From positions 1 to 38,969 of the forward strand of contig CAJPPK010000017.1 in assembly GCA_905372565.1 (NCBI GenBank): 38,969 nt of DNA, in the 5' to 3' direction. The notes under the pieces were generated by a model. That model was not told the DNA's origin, made no database searches, and worked only from the letters and a program-made list of their open reading frames with translations. A program made the position numbers and the translations under genes. Below, in pieces: positions 31,116-38,969 of the stretch; positions within the stretch are counted from its first letter, which is position 1, and each line of letters starts with the position of its first letter. The DNA is from an uncultured Porphyromonas sp. (lineage in GTDB: Bacteria > Bacteroidota > Bacteroidia > Bacteroidales > Porphyromonadaceae).

Positions 31116-32678
31116 GTGAATAGCGAACTCATCGTCGACGTCTCCCCCAAGGAGATCGCGATGGCTCTCCTCGAGGATCAGCGCCTCGTAGAGCTCCAGC
31201 GTGAGCGCCGTGACCTCGCCTTCGCCGTCGGAGACATCTACCTCGGACGCGTCAAGAAGGTCATGCCTGGGCTCAACGCTGCCTTCGTCGATGTAGGCTA
31301 CAAGAAGGATGCTTTTCTTCACTACCTTGACCTAGGTATGATCTACCAGGCACAGCAGCGCTTCCTCGAGATCACCGAGAAGACCAAGCACGTGCCTGCA
31401 CTCAGTAAGATCCCTAACTTCCCCGAGCTACCTAAGGACGGGAAGATAGCTGACTACATCAAGGCAGGACAAAACGTCCTCGTACAGGTCGTCAAGGAGC
31501 CCATCTCTACCAAGGGTCCCCGACTTTCAGCTGAAATATCCATCGCAGGACGTAACCTCGTCCTCGTCCCATTCGCAGACAAGGTATCGGTAAGTAGCAA
31601 GATAGAGTCGCCTGAAGAGCGAGCTCGTCTGAAGCAACTTATCCTGAGCATGAAGCCGAAGAACTTCGGTGTCATCATCCGCACCTCGGCAGAAGGGAAG
31701 CGTGCCTCCGAGCTCGACCAAGAGCTCAGTCGCCTACTTCGCCGCTGGGAGGAGAGTATTCAGAAGCTCCCCAAGATCACCAAGACCCCTAAGATCGTCT
31801 ACGAAGAATCGAGTCGTGCTCTCGGCATCCTAAGAGACACCTTCAATCCCTCCTTCCAGAGTATTCACGTCAATGACCGTGCTTACTACGAAGAGATACG
31901 AGACTACGTTCAGCAGATCGCACCAGGTAGAGAGGAGATCGTCAAGCTCTATACGGGTAACCTCCCCATCTTCGATGAAAAGAACGTCACCAAGCAGATC
32001 AAGTCTGCCTTTGGGCGTACAGTCACCTGTAAGAGTGGTGCCTATCTGATCATCGAGCAGACAGAGGCTATGTACGTCGTAGACGTCAACAGTGGCAACC
32101 GCTCTCGCAAGAGCAATGAGCAGGAGGAGACAGCTATCGACGTCAATCTCATAGCAGCCGAGGAGCTCGCACGTCAGCTACGTCTACGTGATATGGGTGG
32201 CATCATCGTGGTGGACTTCATCGACATGCATGACCAGAAGAATAGACAGCTCCTCTACGAGCATATGGTCAAGTTGATGGAGAGCGACCGGACGCGACAC
32301 AATATCCTCCCCTTGAGTAAATTCGGCGTGATGCAGATCACCCGACAGCGCATCCGTCCTGCCACACAGGTCAATACCGATGAGACCTGCCCCACCTGTC
32401 TAGGGACAGGGAAGATGAAGTCCTCGGTACTCTTTACTGATCAGCTTGAAGAAAAGCTCCGAGAGCTAGCCCCACGTCTAGACTCTCCCTACATCAACGT
32501 ACACGTACACCCCTATGTCGCAGCCTACCTCACCAAGGGGCTTCTCCTATCGATCGCCCGTAAGTGGAAGCTGCAGATCTCTCGTGGTATCCGTGTTACC
32601 CCGAATCAGAGTCTTGGCTTCCTGGACTATAAGTTCCTAGATAAGGAAGGCAACGAAATCGAGACTCTCGAAGAATAA
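31116..32678 (+). CDS. rng: Ribonuclease G (RNase E/G family)
   Basis: Endoribonuclease acting on 5' monophosphate RNA, in rRNA maturation and mRNA decay. No ATG is available near the family N terminus. I use the GTG at 31116, which gives MNSELIVDVSPKEIAMALLE, the usual beginning of Bacteroidetes members (520 aa). A GTG at 31065 would add 17 unlike residues (and overlaps the leader hairpin). The S1 domain spans about residues 39-110 (GDIYLGRVKKVMPGLNAAFVDVG). The catalytic Asp pair lies in YVVDVNSGN and GIIVVDFIDM, and the zinc-link motif is TCPTCLGTG. It lacks the C-terminal degradosome scaffold of RNase E. A terminator follows. Confidence 0.95.
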   Translation: MNSELIVDVSPKEIAMALLEDQRLVELQRERRDLAFAVGDIYLGRVKKVMPGLNAAFVDVGYKKDAFLHYLDLGMIYQAQQRFLEITEKTKHVPALSKIPNFPELPKDGKIADYIKAGQNVLVQVVKEPISTKGPRLSAEISIAGRNLVLVPFADKVSVSSKIESPEERARLKQLILSMKPKNFGVIIRTSAEGKRASELDQELSRLLRRWEESIQKLPKITKTPKIVYEESSRALGILRDTFNPSFQSIHVNDRAYYEEIRDYVQQIAPGREEIVKLYTGNLPIFDEKNVTKQIKSAFGRTVTCKSGAYLIIEQTEAMYVVDVNSGNRSRKSNEQEETAIDVNLIAAEELARQLRLRDMGGIIVVDFIDMHDQKNRQLLYEHMVKLMESDRTRHNILPLSKFGVMQITRQRIRPATQVNTDETCPTCLGTGKMKSSVLFTDQLEEKLRELAPRLDSPYINVHVHPYVAAYLTKGLLLSIARKWKLQISRGIRVTPNQSLGFLDYKFLDKEGNEIETLEE

Positions 32679-32688
32679 TCACACGAGT

Positions 32689-32751
32689 AAGCCCGTAGCG
32701 TCTCCCGAGAATATCCTCCTTGATATACCTATGGATAGACGTTACGGGCTT
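32689..32751 (+). terminator. Terminator after rng
   Basis: A 15-bp stem with one G-U pair (32689-32703 with 32737-32751) within 15 bp of the stop. The tail is only mildly T-rich (gctatt). Confidence 0.6.
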
Positions 32752-32792
32752 GCTATTATCCCTCCCCAAGTCATCCTCCTCGCTTCTAGTCG

Positions 32793-33413
32793 ATGACCAC
32801 TTACCCCTCGAAGCTCGTAGAGCGTGCTGTAGAGCAGTTAGCCTCCCTGCCTGGGATCGGTCGCAAGACCGCCCTGCGCCTTGCCCTGCATCTACTCTCA
32901 CGCCCCGTCTCCGATGTACAGACCTTTGCTCATGCTCTCGCTGAGATGCGTGAAGGGATCGTCTACTGCAAGAAGTGTCATAATATCAGTGACACGGAGC
33001 TCTGCCCTATCTGCTCCAATCCTAAGCGAGATCAGAGTCTCGTCTGTGTCGTCCAGCATGTGGGAGACGTCTTAGCTATTGAGAACACAGGACAGTATCG
33101 TGGAGTCTACCATGTCCTCGGTGGAGTCATCTCCCCCATTGATGGTATCGGCCCCGAAGACTTGAAGATCACCGAGCTCATAGACCGTGTACGCCAAGGG
33201 AACGTCCAAGAGATCATCCTAGCTCTAGGGACAACCATGGAGGGAGACACGACGAACTTCTTCATCTACCGAAGCCTATCGGGGCTCGATGTGAAGCTCT
33301 CTGTCATCGCACGTGGGGTCGCTATCGGCGATGAGATCGAATATGCTGACGAGGTCACCCTAGGTCGATCCATTCTCTCACGCACCTCCTTTGACCAATC
33401 TCTTAGCTTCTAA
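32793..33413 (+). CDS. recR: Recombination protein RecR
   Basis: Part of the RecFOR mediator that loads RecA at gaps. The 206 aa have a helix-hairpin-helix (LASLPGIGRKTALRLALHLL, about residues 16-35), a zinc finger (Cys59, 62, 71 and 74) and a Toprim domain (QSLVCVVQHVGDVLAIENTGQYRGVYHVLGG). The conserved C-terminal part is ARGVAIGDEIEYADEVTLGRSI. It starts a four-gene unit, with the GNAT gene 5 bp after its stop. No promoter was found by eye in the 41 bp after the rng hairpin. Confidence 0.97.
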   Translation: MTTYPSKLVERAVEQLASLPGIGRKTALRLALHLLSRPVSDVQTFAHALAEMREGIVYCKKCHNISDTELCPICSNPKRDQSLVCVVQHVGDVLAIENTGQYRGVYHVLGGVISPIDGIGPEDLKITELIDRVRQGNVQEIILALGTTMEGDTTNFFIYRSLSGLDVKLSVIARGVAIGDEIEYADEVTLGRSILSRTSFDQSLSF

Positions 33414-33418
33414 TCTCC

Positions 33419-33946
33419 ATGGCTAAGCGCTACGCCCTACAAAACATACGGCTTCGTGCTCTTGGGAAGGAAGACCTTCCTCTACTCATGAGCTGGGAGA
33501 ATGCACCAGAAGCTCTGCGCTCGAATGACTCCCTCAACCCCCTCTCGGAGGATTTTATCGCACGCTATATTTCTTCCTCTACCCGACATATCCTAGAGAC
33601 AGGATCCATCGGTCTGATGATCGAAGAAACAGCTAGTGGAACTCCCTTAGGGCACCTCAGTCTCTATGACTATAGTCCGATCCATCGACGAGTGGCTCTT
33701 GGGATCTATGTAGCACCCGAAGTACGTCAGCATGGCATAGCTAGTATCGCCCTAAGGCAAGCTATTCGCTATGCTTTTACCCGACTACGCTGTGAGCAAG
33801 TCTATGCCGAAGTCCTAGCCGAGAACCATACCACCCAAGACATACTTCTTCACCTAGGCTTCCGTCAGACCGCTCTCCTCCCCAACTGGCATTGGACGGG
33901 AGATAGTTACCAAGACCTCTTATTCTTCCAGCTATGGAGCAAGTAG
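33419..33946 (+). CDS. GNAT-family N-acetyltransferase (RimJ/SpeG-like)
   Basis: A 175-aa cytoplasmic acetyltransferase: IRLRALGKEDLPLLMSWENAPEAL at the start, the core GHLSLYDYSPIHRRVALGIYVAPEVRQHGIASIALRQ with the acetyl-CoA-binding R-Q-H-G-I-A loop, then YAEVLAENHTTQDILLHLGF. The family includes RimJ/RimL- and SpeG-like enzymes; the substrate is unknown. It begins 5 bp after recR and its end overlaps the LigA start by 13 bp, so translation is probably coupled. Confidence 0.88.
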   Translation: MAKRYALQNIRLRALGKEDLPLLMSWENAPEALRSNDSLNPLSEDFIARYISSSTRHILETGSIGLMIEETASGTPLGHLSLYDYSPIHRRVALGIYVAPEVRQHGIASIALRQAIRYAFTRLRCEQVYAEVLAENHTTQDILLHLGFRQTALLPNWHWTGDSYQDLLFFQLWSK

Positions 33947-36012
33947 CCCATCGTATCGCTCAGCTACGAGAGGAAATTCAGGCGCACAATCATGCCTACT
34001 ATGTCCTCTCTAGCCCGACCATATCAGACTACAACTTTGATCAGCTACTCAAGGAGCTAGAGCGACTAGAGAAGGCCCACCCCGAGCTGATCACTCCCGA
34101 TTCTCCCACGCAACGTGTCGGAGCCGATCGCACCGAAGGATTTACCCAAGTCGCTCACCGCTACCCGATGCTCTCGCTAGCCAATACCTACAGCTATGAT
34201 GAGGTGCAGGAGTTCTATCAGCGAGTACAGCGAGACCTTGGTCGTGAAGACTTCACTATTGCAGCCGAACTAAAGTACGACGGGCTCTCCATCTCTCTCA
34301 TTTATGAGGATGGGCTACTCGTACGTGCAGTTACTCGAGGAGACGGTACACTCGGTGATGATGTCACGGCGAACGTCCGTACAATCCGCTCCATCCCACT
34401 ACGCCTTCGAGGCAAAGGCTACCCATCGAGCTTCGAAATCCGAGGTGAGATCCTACTCCCATTCTCAGAGTTTAATCGGATTAATAGCGAACGAGAGGCC
34501 GCAGGTCTCCCCCTCTTTGCCAATCCGCGCAATGCAGCCAGTGGCACGCTCAAGCAGTTCGATCCAGCTATCGTCGCATCTCGTCGCCTCGATGCCTTCT
34601 TCTACTATGTTCCTGGACAGCCAGAGCTTCCAGATAGTCACTTTGAGCGTTTACAACTCTGTGCCGAATGGGGTCTAAAGGTCTCTCATGCCATAGAGAA
34701 GTGCCATAGTCTAGAGGAGGTACTTGCCTTTCTTAACCATTGGGATACCGCTCGACATGATGCTCCCGTGGCGACCGATGGGGTCGTCCTCAAAGTAGAC
34801 TCTATTCGCTCCCAAGAAGAGCTCGGCTACACGTCTAAGACTCCACGCTGGGCTATCGCTTATAAGTTCCAAGCAGAGCAGGCCAAGACCACATTACTCT
34901 CTGTAGACTTTCAGGTAGGACGAACTGGAGCCGTGACTCCTGTCGCTAATCTAGAAGCAGTAGCACTGTCAGGCACTACAGTACGTCGTGCTTCCCTCCA
35001 TAATGCAGACTTCATACAAAGCCTGGATCTCCATCTCCTAGATCAGGTCTTTGTCGAAAAGGGCGGGGAGATCATCCCTAAGATCGTAGGCATTGCCAAA
35101 GAGGAGCGTCCCCAAGGTGCGGAGCCCGTTACCTTCCCGACGCACTGCCCAGCATGTGGCTCTCCTCTCCATCGAAGCGAAGGAGAAGCGGCCTACTATT
35201 GCACGAACGCCTCCAGTTGCCCCCCTCAGCAGACCGCTCGCCTTGAGCACTTCGCTGGGCGCAAGGCCGCAGACATCCGCCTAGGATCAGAGACGATCGA
35301 CCTACTCTTCTCACACGACCTCGTCCATAATATCGCCGATCTCTATCGCCTGACCGTAGAGGATCTCTTGACCCTACCTGGATTCAAGGATCGTAGTGCA
35401 ACTAAGCTCTATGAGAGTATCCAGGAGTCTAAGAAGCGTCCTTTCCGAGCTCTCCTCTTCGGTCTCGGCATCCGCTTCGTTGGAGAGACCGTAGCCAAGA
35501 CACTCACCCGGCGCTACGAGGATATCCAAGCCCTTGGTGAAGCCACTCTCGAAGAGCTCACTGCTATCCCCGACATCGGGCGAGTCATCGCCGAGAGCAT
35601 CATCGACTACTTCGCTACAGAGGCAAATCGTCAGCTCATCTCGGATCTCCAAGCACTCGGCCTTCCCTTAAGACGACTACCCGAAGAAGAACCCCAAGCA
35701 ACCTCGGAGCATGAAGCTATCTCGGGAAAGAGCTTTGTCATCAGCGGAGTCTTCAGTCAGCACTCTCGAGAAGAGTACAAAGCACTCATCGAATCCCTCG
35801 GAGGGAAGGTAGGCTCCTCGATCTCTAGTAAGACCAGCTATGTCTTAGCTGGTGAGAATATGGGACCAAGCAAACTTGCCAAGGCCACAGACCTAGGCAT
35901 CACGATCCTCTCTGAAGCGCAATTCCTCTTCCTCCTTGATCAGGGAGTTAAACCTATACCTAATCAGCCTCCTACGAGTCTCTTTCCTGAAGAAGAGGCT
36001 AACCTCTTTTAA
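33934..36012 (+). CDS. ligA: NAD-dependent DNA ligase LigA
   Basis: Seals nicks in DNA replication and repair using NAD+. The 692 aa have the usual order. Domain Ia is followed by the adenylation domain with catalytic Lys114 (AELKYDGLS), then the OB domain. The Cys4 zinc finger (CPACGSPL ... YYCTNASSCP) follows, then helix-hairpin-helix repeats (LPGFKDRSATKLYESI, IPDIGRVIAESI) and a C-terminal BRCT domain (ISGKSFVISGVFSQHSREEY). It overlaps the acetyltransferase gene by 13 bp and is followed 45 bp later by the phosphate transporter. Confidence 0.98.
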   Translation: MEQVAHRIAQLREEIQAHNHAYYVLSSPTISDYNFDQLLKELERLEKAHPELITPDSPTQRVGADRTEGFTQVAHRYPMLSLANTYSYDEVQEFYQRVQRDLGREDFTIAAELKYDGLSISLIYEDGLLVRAVTRGDGTLGDDVTANVRTIRSIPLRLRGKGYPSSFEIRGEILLPFSEFNRINSEREAAGLPLFANPRNAASGTLKQFDPAIVASRRLDAFFYYVPGQPELPDSHFERLQLCAEWGLKVSHAIEKCHSLEEVLAFLNHWDTARHDAPVATDGVVLKVDSIRSQEELGYTSKTPRWAIAYKFQAEQAKTTLLSVDFQVGRTGAVTPVANLEAVALSGTTVRRASLHNADFIQSLDLHLLDQVFVEKGGEIIPKIVGIAKEERPQGAEPVTFPTHCPACGSPLHRSEGEAAYYCTNASSCPPQQTARLEHFAGRKAADIRLGSETIDLLFSHDLVHNIADLYRLTVEDLLTLPGFKDRSATKLYESIQESKKRPFRALLFGLGIRFVGETVAKTLTRRYEDIQALGEATLEELTAIPDIGRVIAESIIDYFATEANRQLISDLQALGLPLRRLPEEEPQATSEHEAISGKSFVISGVFSQHSREEYKALIESLGGKVGSSISSKTSYVLAGENMGPSKLAKATDLGITILSEAQFLFLLDQGVKPIPNQPPTSLFPEEEANLF

Positions 36013-36057
36013 CCCTCTCTATCTAGTTATTCACTCTGCCCCCTTCAGTAATCAGTA

Positions 36058-38298
36058 ATGGACATTATTTTCCTCTGTATCCTGGGCTTCCTTCTCATCC
36101 TAGCCTGCTTTGACTTGGTCTCTGGGGTGAGTAATGACGCTGTAAATTTCCTTAACTCCGCTATCGGAGCCAAGGCGGCGCCCTTTAAGGTCATCCTAGG
36201 CGTCGCTGCCGTGGGGATCTTCCTCGGAGCTTCGCTAAGTAATGGGATGATGGATGTCGCTCGCAATGGGATATACAATCCGGCCTACTTCACCTTCCAA
36301 GAGGTGATGACGATCTGTCTCACGGCGGTCGTCACAGATATCATCCTGATCAATATCTTCAATACCCTAGGGCTACCCACCTCTACGACCGTATCGATGG
36401 TCTTTGAGCTCCTCGGGGCAGCCTTCTGTATGGCTATGCTGAAGAGCATCCATGATCCTAGCTTGAATATGCTAGAGATGCTCAATACCTCCAAGGCTCT
36501 TCAGGTCATCATAGCGATCTTCCTCTCCGTGGCCGTAGCCTTCTTCTTCGGCTCGGTAGTCCAGTGGATCACCCGTGTCCTCTTCTCCTTTAATTATAAG
36601 AAGACGCTCCCCTATCTCGCTGGGATCTTCGGTGGTATAGCGATTACCTCGATCGTATACTTCATGCTGATCAAGGGGCTCCAGGAGTCTTCCTTTATCT
36701 ATAAAGACTGGATACGACAGCATACGACCGAGCTCATCTGGTGGACACTCGGCGTCAGTATTATCGTGATGCAGGGACTTCATTGGCTCAAGGTGAATAT
36801 CTTCAAGGTCATCGTTCTGGCGGGAACCCTTGCCCTATCCCTCGCCTTTGCTGGGAATGACTTGGTGAACTTCATCGGGGTACCTCTCTCGGGTCTCTCA
36901 GCCTATAAGGACTATATGGCTAACGGGAATGGTGCTTATGACACCTATCTGATGGGTGCGAATAACGGTCCTGCAGAGACACCGATCTACTTCCTCATCG
37001 GCTCGGGTATGATCATGGTCTTCGCTCTCTTCTTCTCTAAGAGCGCTCAGAATGTGATCAAGACTTCGGTCAATCTCTCTCGCCAAGATGATGGAGAGGA
37101 AACATTTGGATCCTCTCGTATAGCTCGTGGGCTGGTGCGTACCAGCAGCAGCATCGGAGGCTTCCTAGAGCGTATCATCCCGCATAAGACACGTCTCTGG
37201 ATCGACTCACGATTCAATAAGCAAGAGATCACCCTAGAGCAGGGAGCGGCCTTTGACCTCGTGCGTGCTTCGGTCAATCTCGTACTCGCAGGCCTCCTCA
37301 TCGCTCTAGGGACTTCGCTCAAGCTACCACTCTCGACGACCTATGTCACCTTTATGGTCGCTATGGGTAGCTCTCTAGCCGACCGCGCTTGGGGTAGAGA
37401 GAGTGCTGTAGGGCGTCTCACGGGGGTGATGTCTGTCATCGGGGGATGGTTCGTCACCGCTGGTGCAGCTTTCATCATCGCGATCATCATCGCTACGCTG
37501 ATGCGCTATGGAGGCTTCCCCATGATGGTGATTCTCATCGCCGTCGCTCTCTTCCTGCTGTTTAATAGCCACCTTCTCCGCAAAAAGAAGGATGATACTG
37601 ATGATGCGCTCTTCGTCGAGATCCTCAGCACCGAAGATCCTCAGAAGATGTGGAGTCTCCTCTCTCAGCATGTGCGTGGGAGTCAAGTAAAGCTCCTCGA
37701 CCGAGTTAGCAAGGACTACCTCGATCTCACCGAGGGAGTATTCACCGAAGATCTTCGTCGTCTCAAGAAAACGAGACACCATCTCGATGAACACAAGCGT
37801 GCCTTCAAAACAATGCGTCGCAAGGAGACGATCTGTCTCCGCCAGTTAGCCGCAGATGAGGATATGCTGGAGCGCAACATGTGGTTCCACCTCGGCGCTA
37901 ATGCTTGCCTCCAGATGATCTATGCCCTAGAGCGTGCGACAGAGGTATCGACCGAACACGTGGATAACAACTTTAACCCGATCCCCGAAGCTAATCGTAC
38001 AGAGTTCGCTCCCATACGTGATCAGGTCGTAGACTACATCGCACAAGTCCATCAGCTCATCGACAGCTCTCGCATGGAAGATGTCAAGAAAGCCAAGAAT
38101 ATGGGTAAGACACTGCGCGAACAGGTCAAGGAGATGCGTAAGGCACAGATGAAGCGTGCACACAAGGGACGCAAGGAAGATCTCCGTGCCCAAATGGTCT
38201 ACCTTAATATCCTCATTGAGACGAACGAACTCCTCGGCAACCTCCGCCACCTCGTAAGCTATAGTCAGCACTTCCTTGATGACGAAGTAGAGAATTAA
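36058..38298 (+). CDS. PiT-family inorganic phosphate transporter with PhoU-like C-terminal domain
   Basis: Low-affinity phosphate/cation symporter of the inner membrane. The N-terminal about 500 residues are the transporter: membrane segments with the two PiT signatures DLVSGVSNDAVNFLNSAIGAKAAP (about residues 20-43) and LAFAGNDLVNFIGVPLSG near residue 262, then LKLPLSTTYVTFMVAMGSSLADRAWG. The last about 230 residues are soluble and helical (SQHVRGSQVKLLDRVSKDYLDLTEGVF to the end), resembling PhoU, which regulates phosphate uptake. At 746 aa it is longer than plain PiT proteins (about 500). A perfect 19-bp terminator hairpin closes the unit. Confidence 0.93.
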   Translation: MDIIFLCILGFLLILACFDLVSGVSNDAVNFLNSAIGAKAAPFKVILGVAAVGIFLGASLSNGMMDVARNGIYNPAYFTFQEVMTICLTAVVTDIILINIFNTLGLPTSTTVSMVFELLGAAFCMAMLKSIHDPSLNMLEMLNTSKALQVIIAIFLSVAVAFFFGSVVQWITRVLFSFNYKKTLPYLAGIFGGIAITSIVYFMLIKGLQESSFIYKDWIRQHTTELIWWTLGVSIIVMQGLHWLKVNIFKVIVLAGTLALSLAFAGNDLVNFIGVPLSGLSAYKDYMANGNGAYDTYLMGANNGPAETPIYFLIGSGMIMVFALFFSKSAQNVIKTSVNLSRQDDGEETFGSSRIARGLVRTSSSIGGFLERIIPHKTRLWIDSRFNKQEITLEQGAAFDLVRASVNLVLAGLLIALGTSLKLPLSTTYVTFMVAMGSSLADRAWGRESAVGRLTGVMSVIGGWFVTAGAAFIIAIIIATLMRYGGFPMMVILIAVALFLLFNSHLLRKKKDDTDDALFVEILSTEDPQKMWSLLSQHVRGSQVKLLDRVSKDYLDLTEGVFTEDLRRLKKTRHHLDEHKRAFKTMRRKETICLRQLAADEDMLERNMWFHLGANACLQMIYALERATEVSTEHVDNNFNPIPEANRTEFAPIRDQVVDYIAQVHQLIDSSRMEDVKKAKNMGKTLREQVKEMRKAQMKRAHKGRKEDLRAQMVYLNILIETNELLGNLRHLVSYSQHFLDDEVEN

Positions 38299-38333
38299 GC
38301 TCGGGCTAGCTCTCTACAGAATATAATATTCAA

Positions 38334-38376
38334 GAAGCCCCCTCATCAAGCAAATATTGCTTGATGAGGGGGCTTC
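38334..38376 (+). terminator. Terminator after the phosphate transporter gene
   Basis: A perfect 19-bp stem (38334-38352 with 38358-38376) and a 5-nt loop, the longest perfect hairpin in the window. The tail is pyrimidine-rich, not poly-T. Confidence 0.7.
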
Positions 38377-38487
38377 CTCCTATCCACACTTCGGCCTTTC
38401 TTGGGATCAATGAAACAGCCTCAATAAGAATGGGAGCTAGAGAAGAAATCCACGAGCTATTTATCCTATCCATGTGATCTGATGAGA

Positions 38488-38580
38488 TGACTAGCAATGA
38501 AAGGATCCATTCATTACTAATGAATCCGGGCGCTGATTACTAATCAATCCTTCGTGTGTTACTAATGAAATGGAGCGACG
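38488..38580. repeat. Family C repeat array with palindromic core
   Basis: Units centred on ttactaatgaa start at 38514, 38537 and 38559 (spacing 23 and 22), with a degenerate one at 38488. The best unit is a near-perfect palindrome, attcattactaatgaat (38510-38526). The linkers are unrelated in sequence. Confidence 0.65.
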
Positions 38581-38738
38581 ATACCAGCCAAAGAATCTAT
38601 CTCATAGCACAGCCGAGAGTCAACGACTAGCCTCCATACCTTAGCCTCAAACGAAAGCCCATACACCAAACCGAGACCATTGCACGGTATTCAAAGGCAT
38701 ACAGGATTGTGACCACTTCGTATATCTCTGATATTTAT

Positions 38739-38746
38739 TATCTTCG
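38739..38746 (+). promoter_or_regulatory. -7-like element TATCTTCG before the transposase
   Basis: Differs by one base from TAnnTTTG and lies 16 bp before the transposase ATG. Weak evidence. Confidence 0.3.
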
Positions 38747-38761
38747 TAATAAAACAGTCGT

Positions 38762-38969
38762 ATGGCTATGCCTACCAAACAAACCGAATCCGCTCCGAGC
38801 GTCCTGCAAGTCTATACGCAGGTGCGTCGCGACCGCATGAAGCACTCGTTCTTTCGACAGATCAGTGCCTGTGTTGACTGGCGAGGGATTCGTACACTAC
38901 TCAACAAGAAGTACACAAAGACCCAGAACGCCATAGGCAATCCAGCCTATGATGCCTTGATGATGTTCA
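38762..38969 (+). CDS. IS5-type transposase, N-terminal part (cut by the window edge)
   Basis: The frame opens at ATG 38762 and is still open at the end; 69 codons are visible. The segment FFRQISACVDWRGIRTLL and then NKKYTKTQNAIGNPAYDALM match the conserved N-terminal domain of IS5-family transposases found in Porphyromonas and related genera. The DDE catalytic domain lies beyond the window, so whether the element is intact cannot be judged. Confidence 0.85.
   Translation, partial: MAMPTKQTESAPSVLQVYTQVRRDRMKHSFFRQISACVDWRGIRTLLNKKYTKTQNAIGNPAYDALMMF

Larger units (their letters stand above)
38299..38761. other. Intergenic region of about 460 bp before the IS element
   Basis: It contains the transporter terminator (38334), the family C repeat array (38488-38580), a sequence resembling an IS5-type end (from about 38673) and a near-consensus -7 element (38739). 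I see no gene in it. Confidence 0.6.
38673..38969 (+). mobile_element. IS5-family insertion sequence, left part
   Basis: The transposase start at 38762 implies that the left end lies in the 90 bp or so before it. A sequence starting gagaccattgcac at 38673 resembles ends of IS5-type elements from this group as I remember them; the matching right end and the target duplication are outside the window. The left boundary is therefore tentative. Confidence 0.45.

Overview
The window looks like a piece of a Bacteroidetes chromosome, most likely from Porphyromonas or a close relative (order Bacteroidales). The evidence is a SusC/RagA plus SusD/RagB outer-membrane pair, a GH92 mannosidase, two HU genes, a DUF349 protein, a DUF6122 protein, a PiT transporter with a PhoU-like tail, and many promoters of the Bacteroidetes type (TTTG, about 19-20 bp, TAnnTTTG) with little Shine-Dalgarno signal. 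Base composition is about half G+C. The genus is an inference; no rRNA gene is present. Most of the window is ordinary core chromosome; the only clear mobile element is an IS5-type transposase cut by the right edge.

Layout. 1-8.3 kb is almost all minus strand: tRNA-Ser, a CPA1 Na+/H+ antiporter, a small acetyltransferase, HU, a secreted GH92 mannosidase, and an operon of a 375-aa GNAT-like protein, panD and ffh. 8.8-15.9 kb is plus strand: the DUF349 coiled-coil protein, a DUF6122 membrane protein, then a tight run of a DivIC/FtsB-like protein, a small membrane protein, an RluA-type pseudouridine synthase, DsbD and MazG, closed by a terminator. 16.0-18.5 kb is minus strand: tRNA-Asp, a DNA alkyl-cysteine methyltransferase and a glutamate synthase small-subunit type protein. 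18.8-23.7 kb is plus strand: an outer-membrane beta-barrel protein, TypA/BipA, a dicarboxylate/amino-acid symporter and a HAD phosphatase. 24.0-28.9 kb is the SusC/SusD pair behind a leader region. 29.3-38.3 kb holds MeaB, a second HU, a 29-residue basic protein resembling a small ribosomal protein, RNase G, RecR, an acetyltransferase, LigA and the PiT transporter. The end carries the start of the IS5-type transposase.

Two things stand out. First, the SusC/SusD pair is preceded by a promoter, a 37-codon leader ORF with seven Met codons in its first 18, a perfect 12-bp tandem repeat across its stop codon, and a strong intrinsic terminator. This is the layout of a translation-coupled attenuator, here apparently reading methionine supply to control an outer-membrane importer. 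Second, at least seven intergenic regions carry short arrays of degenerate units with a strict 22- or 23-bp period. One family (17-nt core plus 6-nt variable linker, eight units) occurs at two sites 20.6 kb apart in opposite orientations. Another has a near-palindromic core of the type AAGGTnnACCTT at four sites, and a third has a palindromic core beside the IS element. I do not recognise these arrays as a named element.
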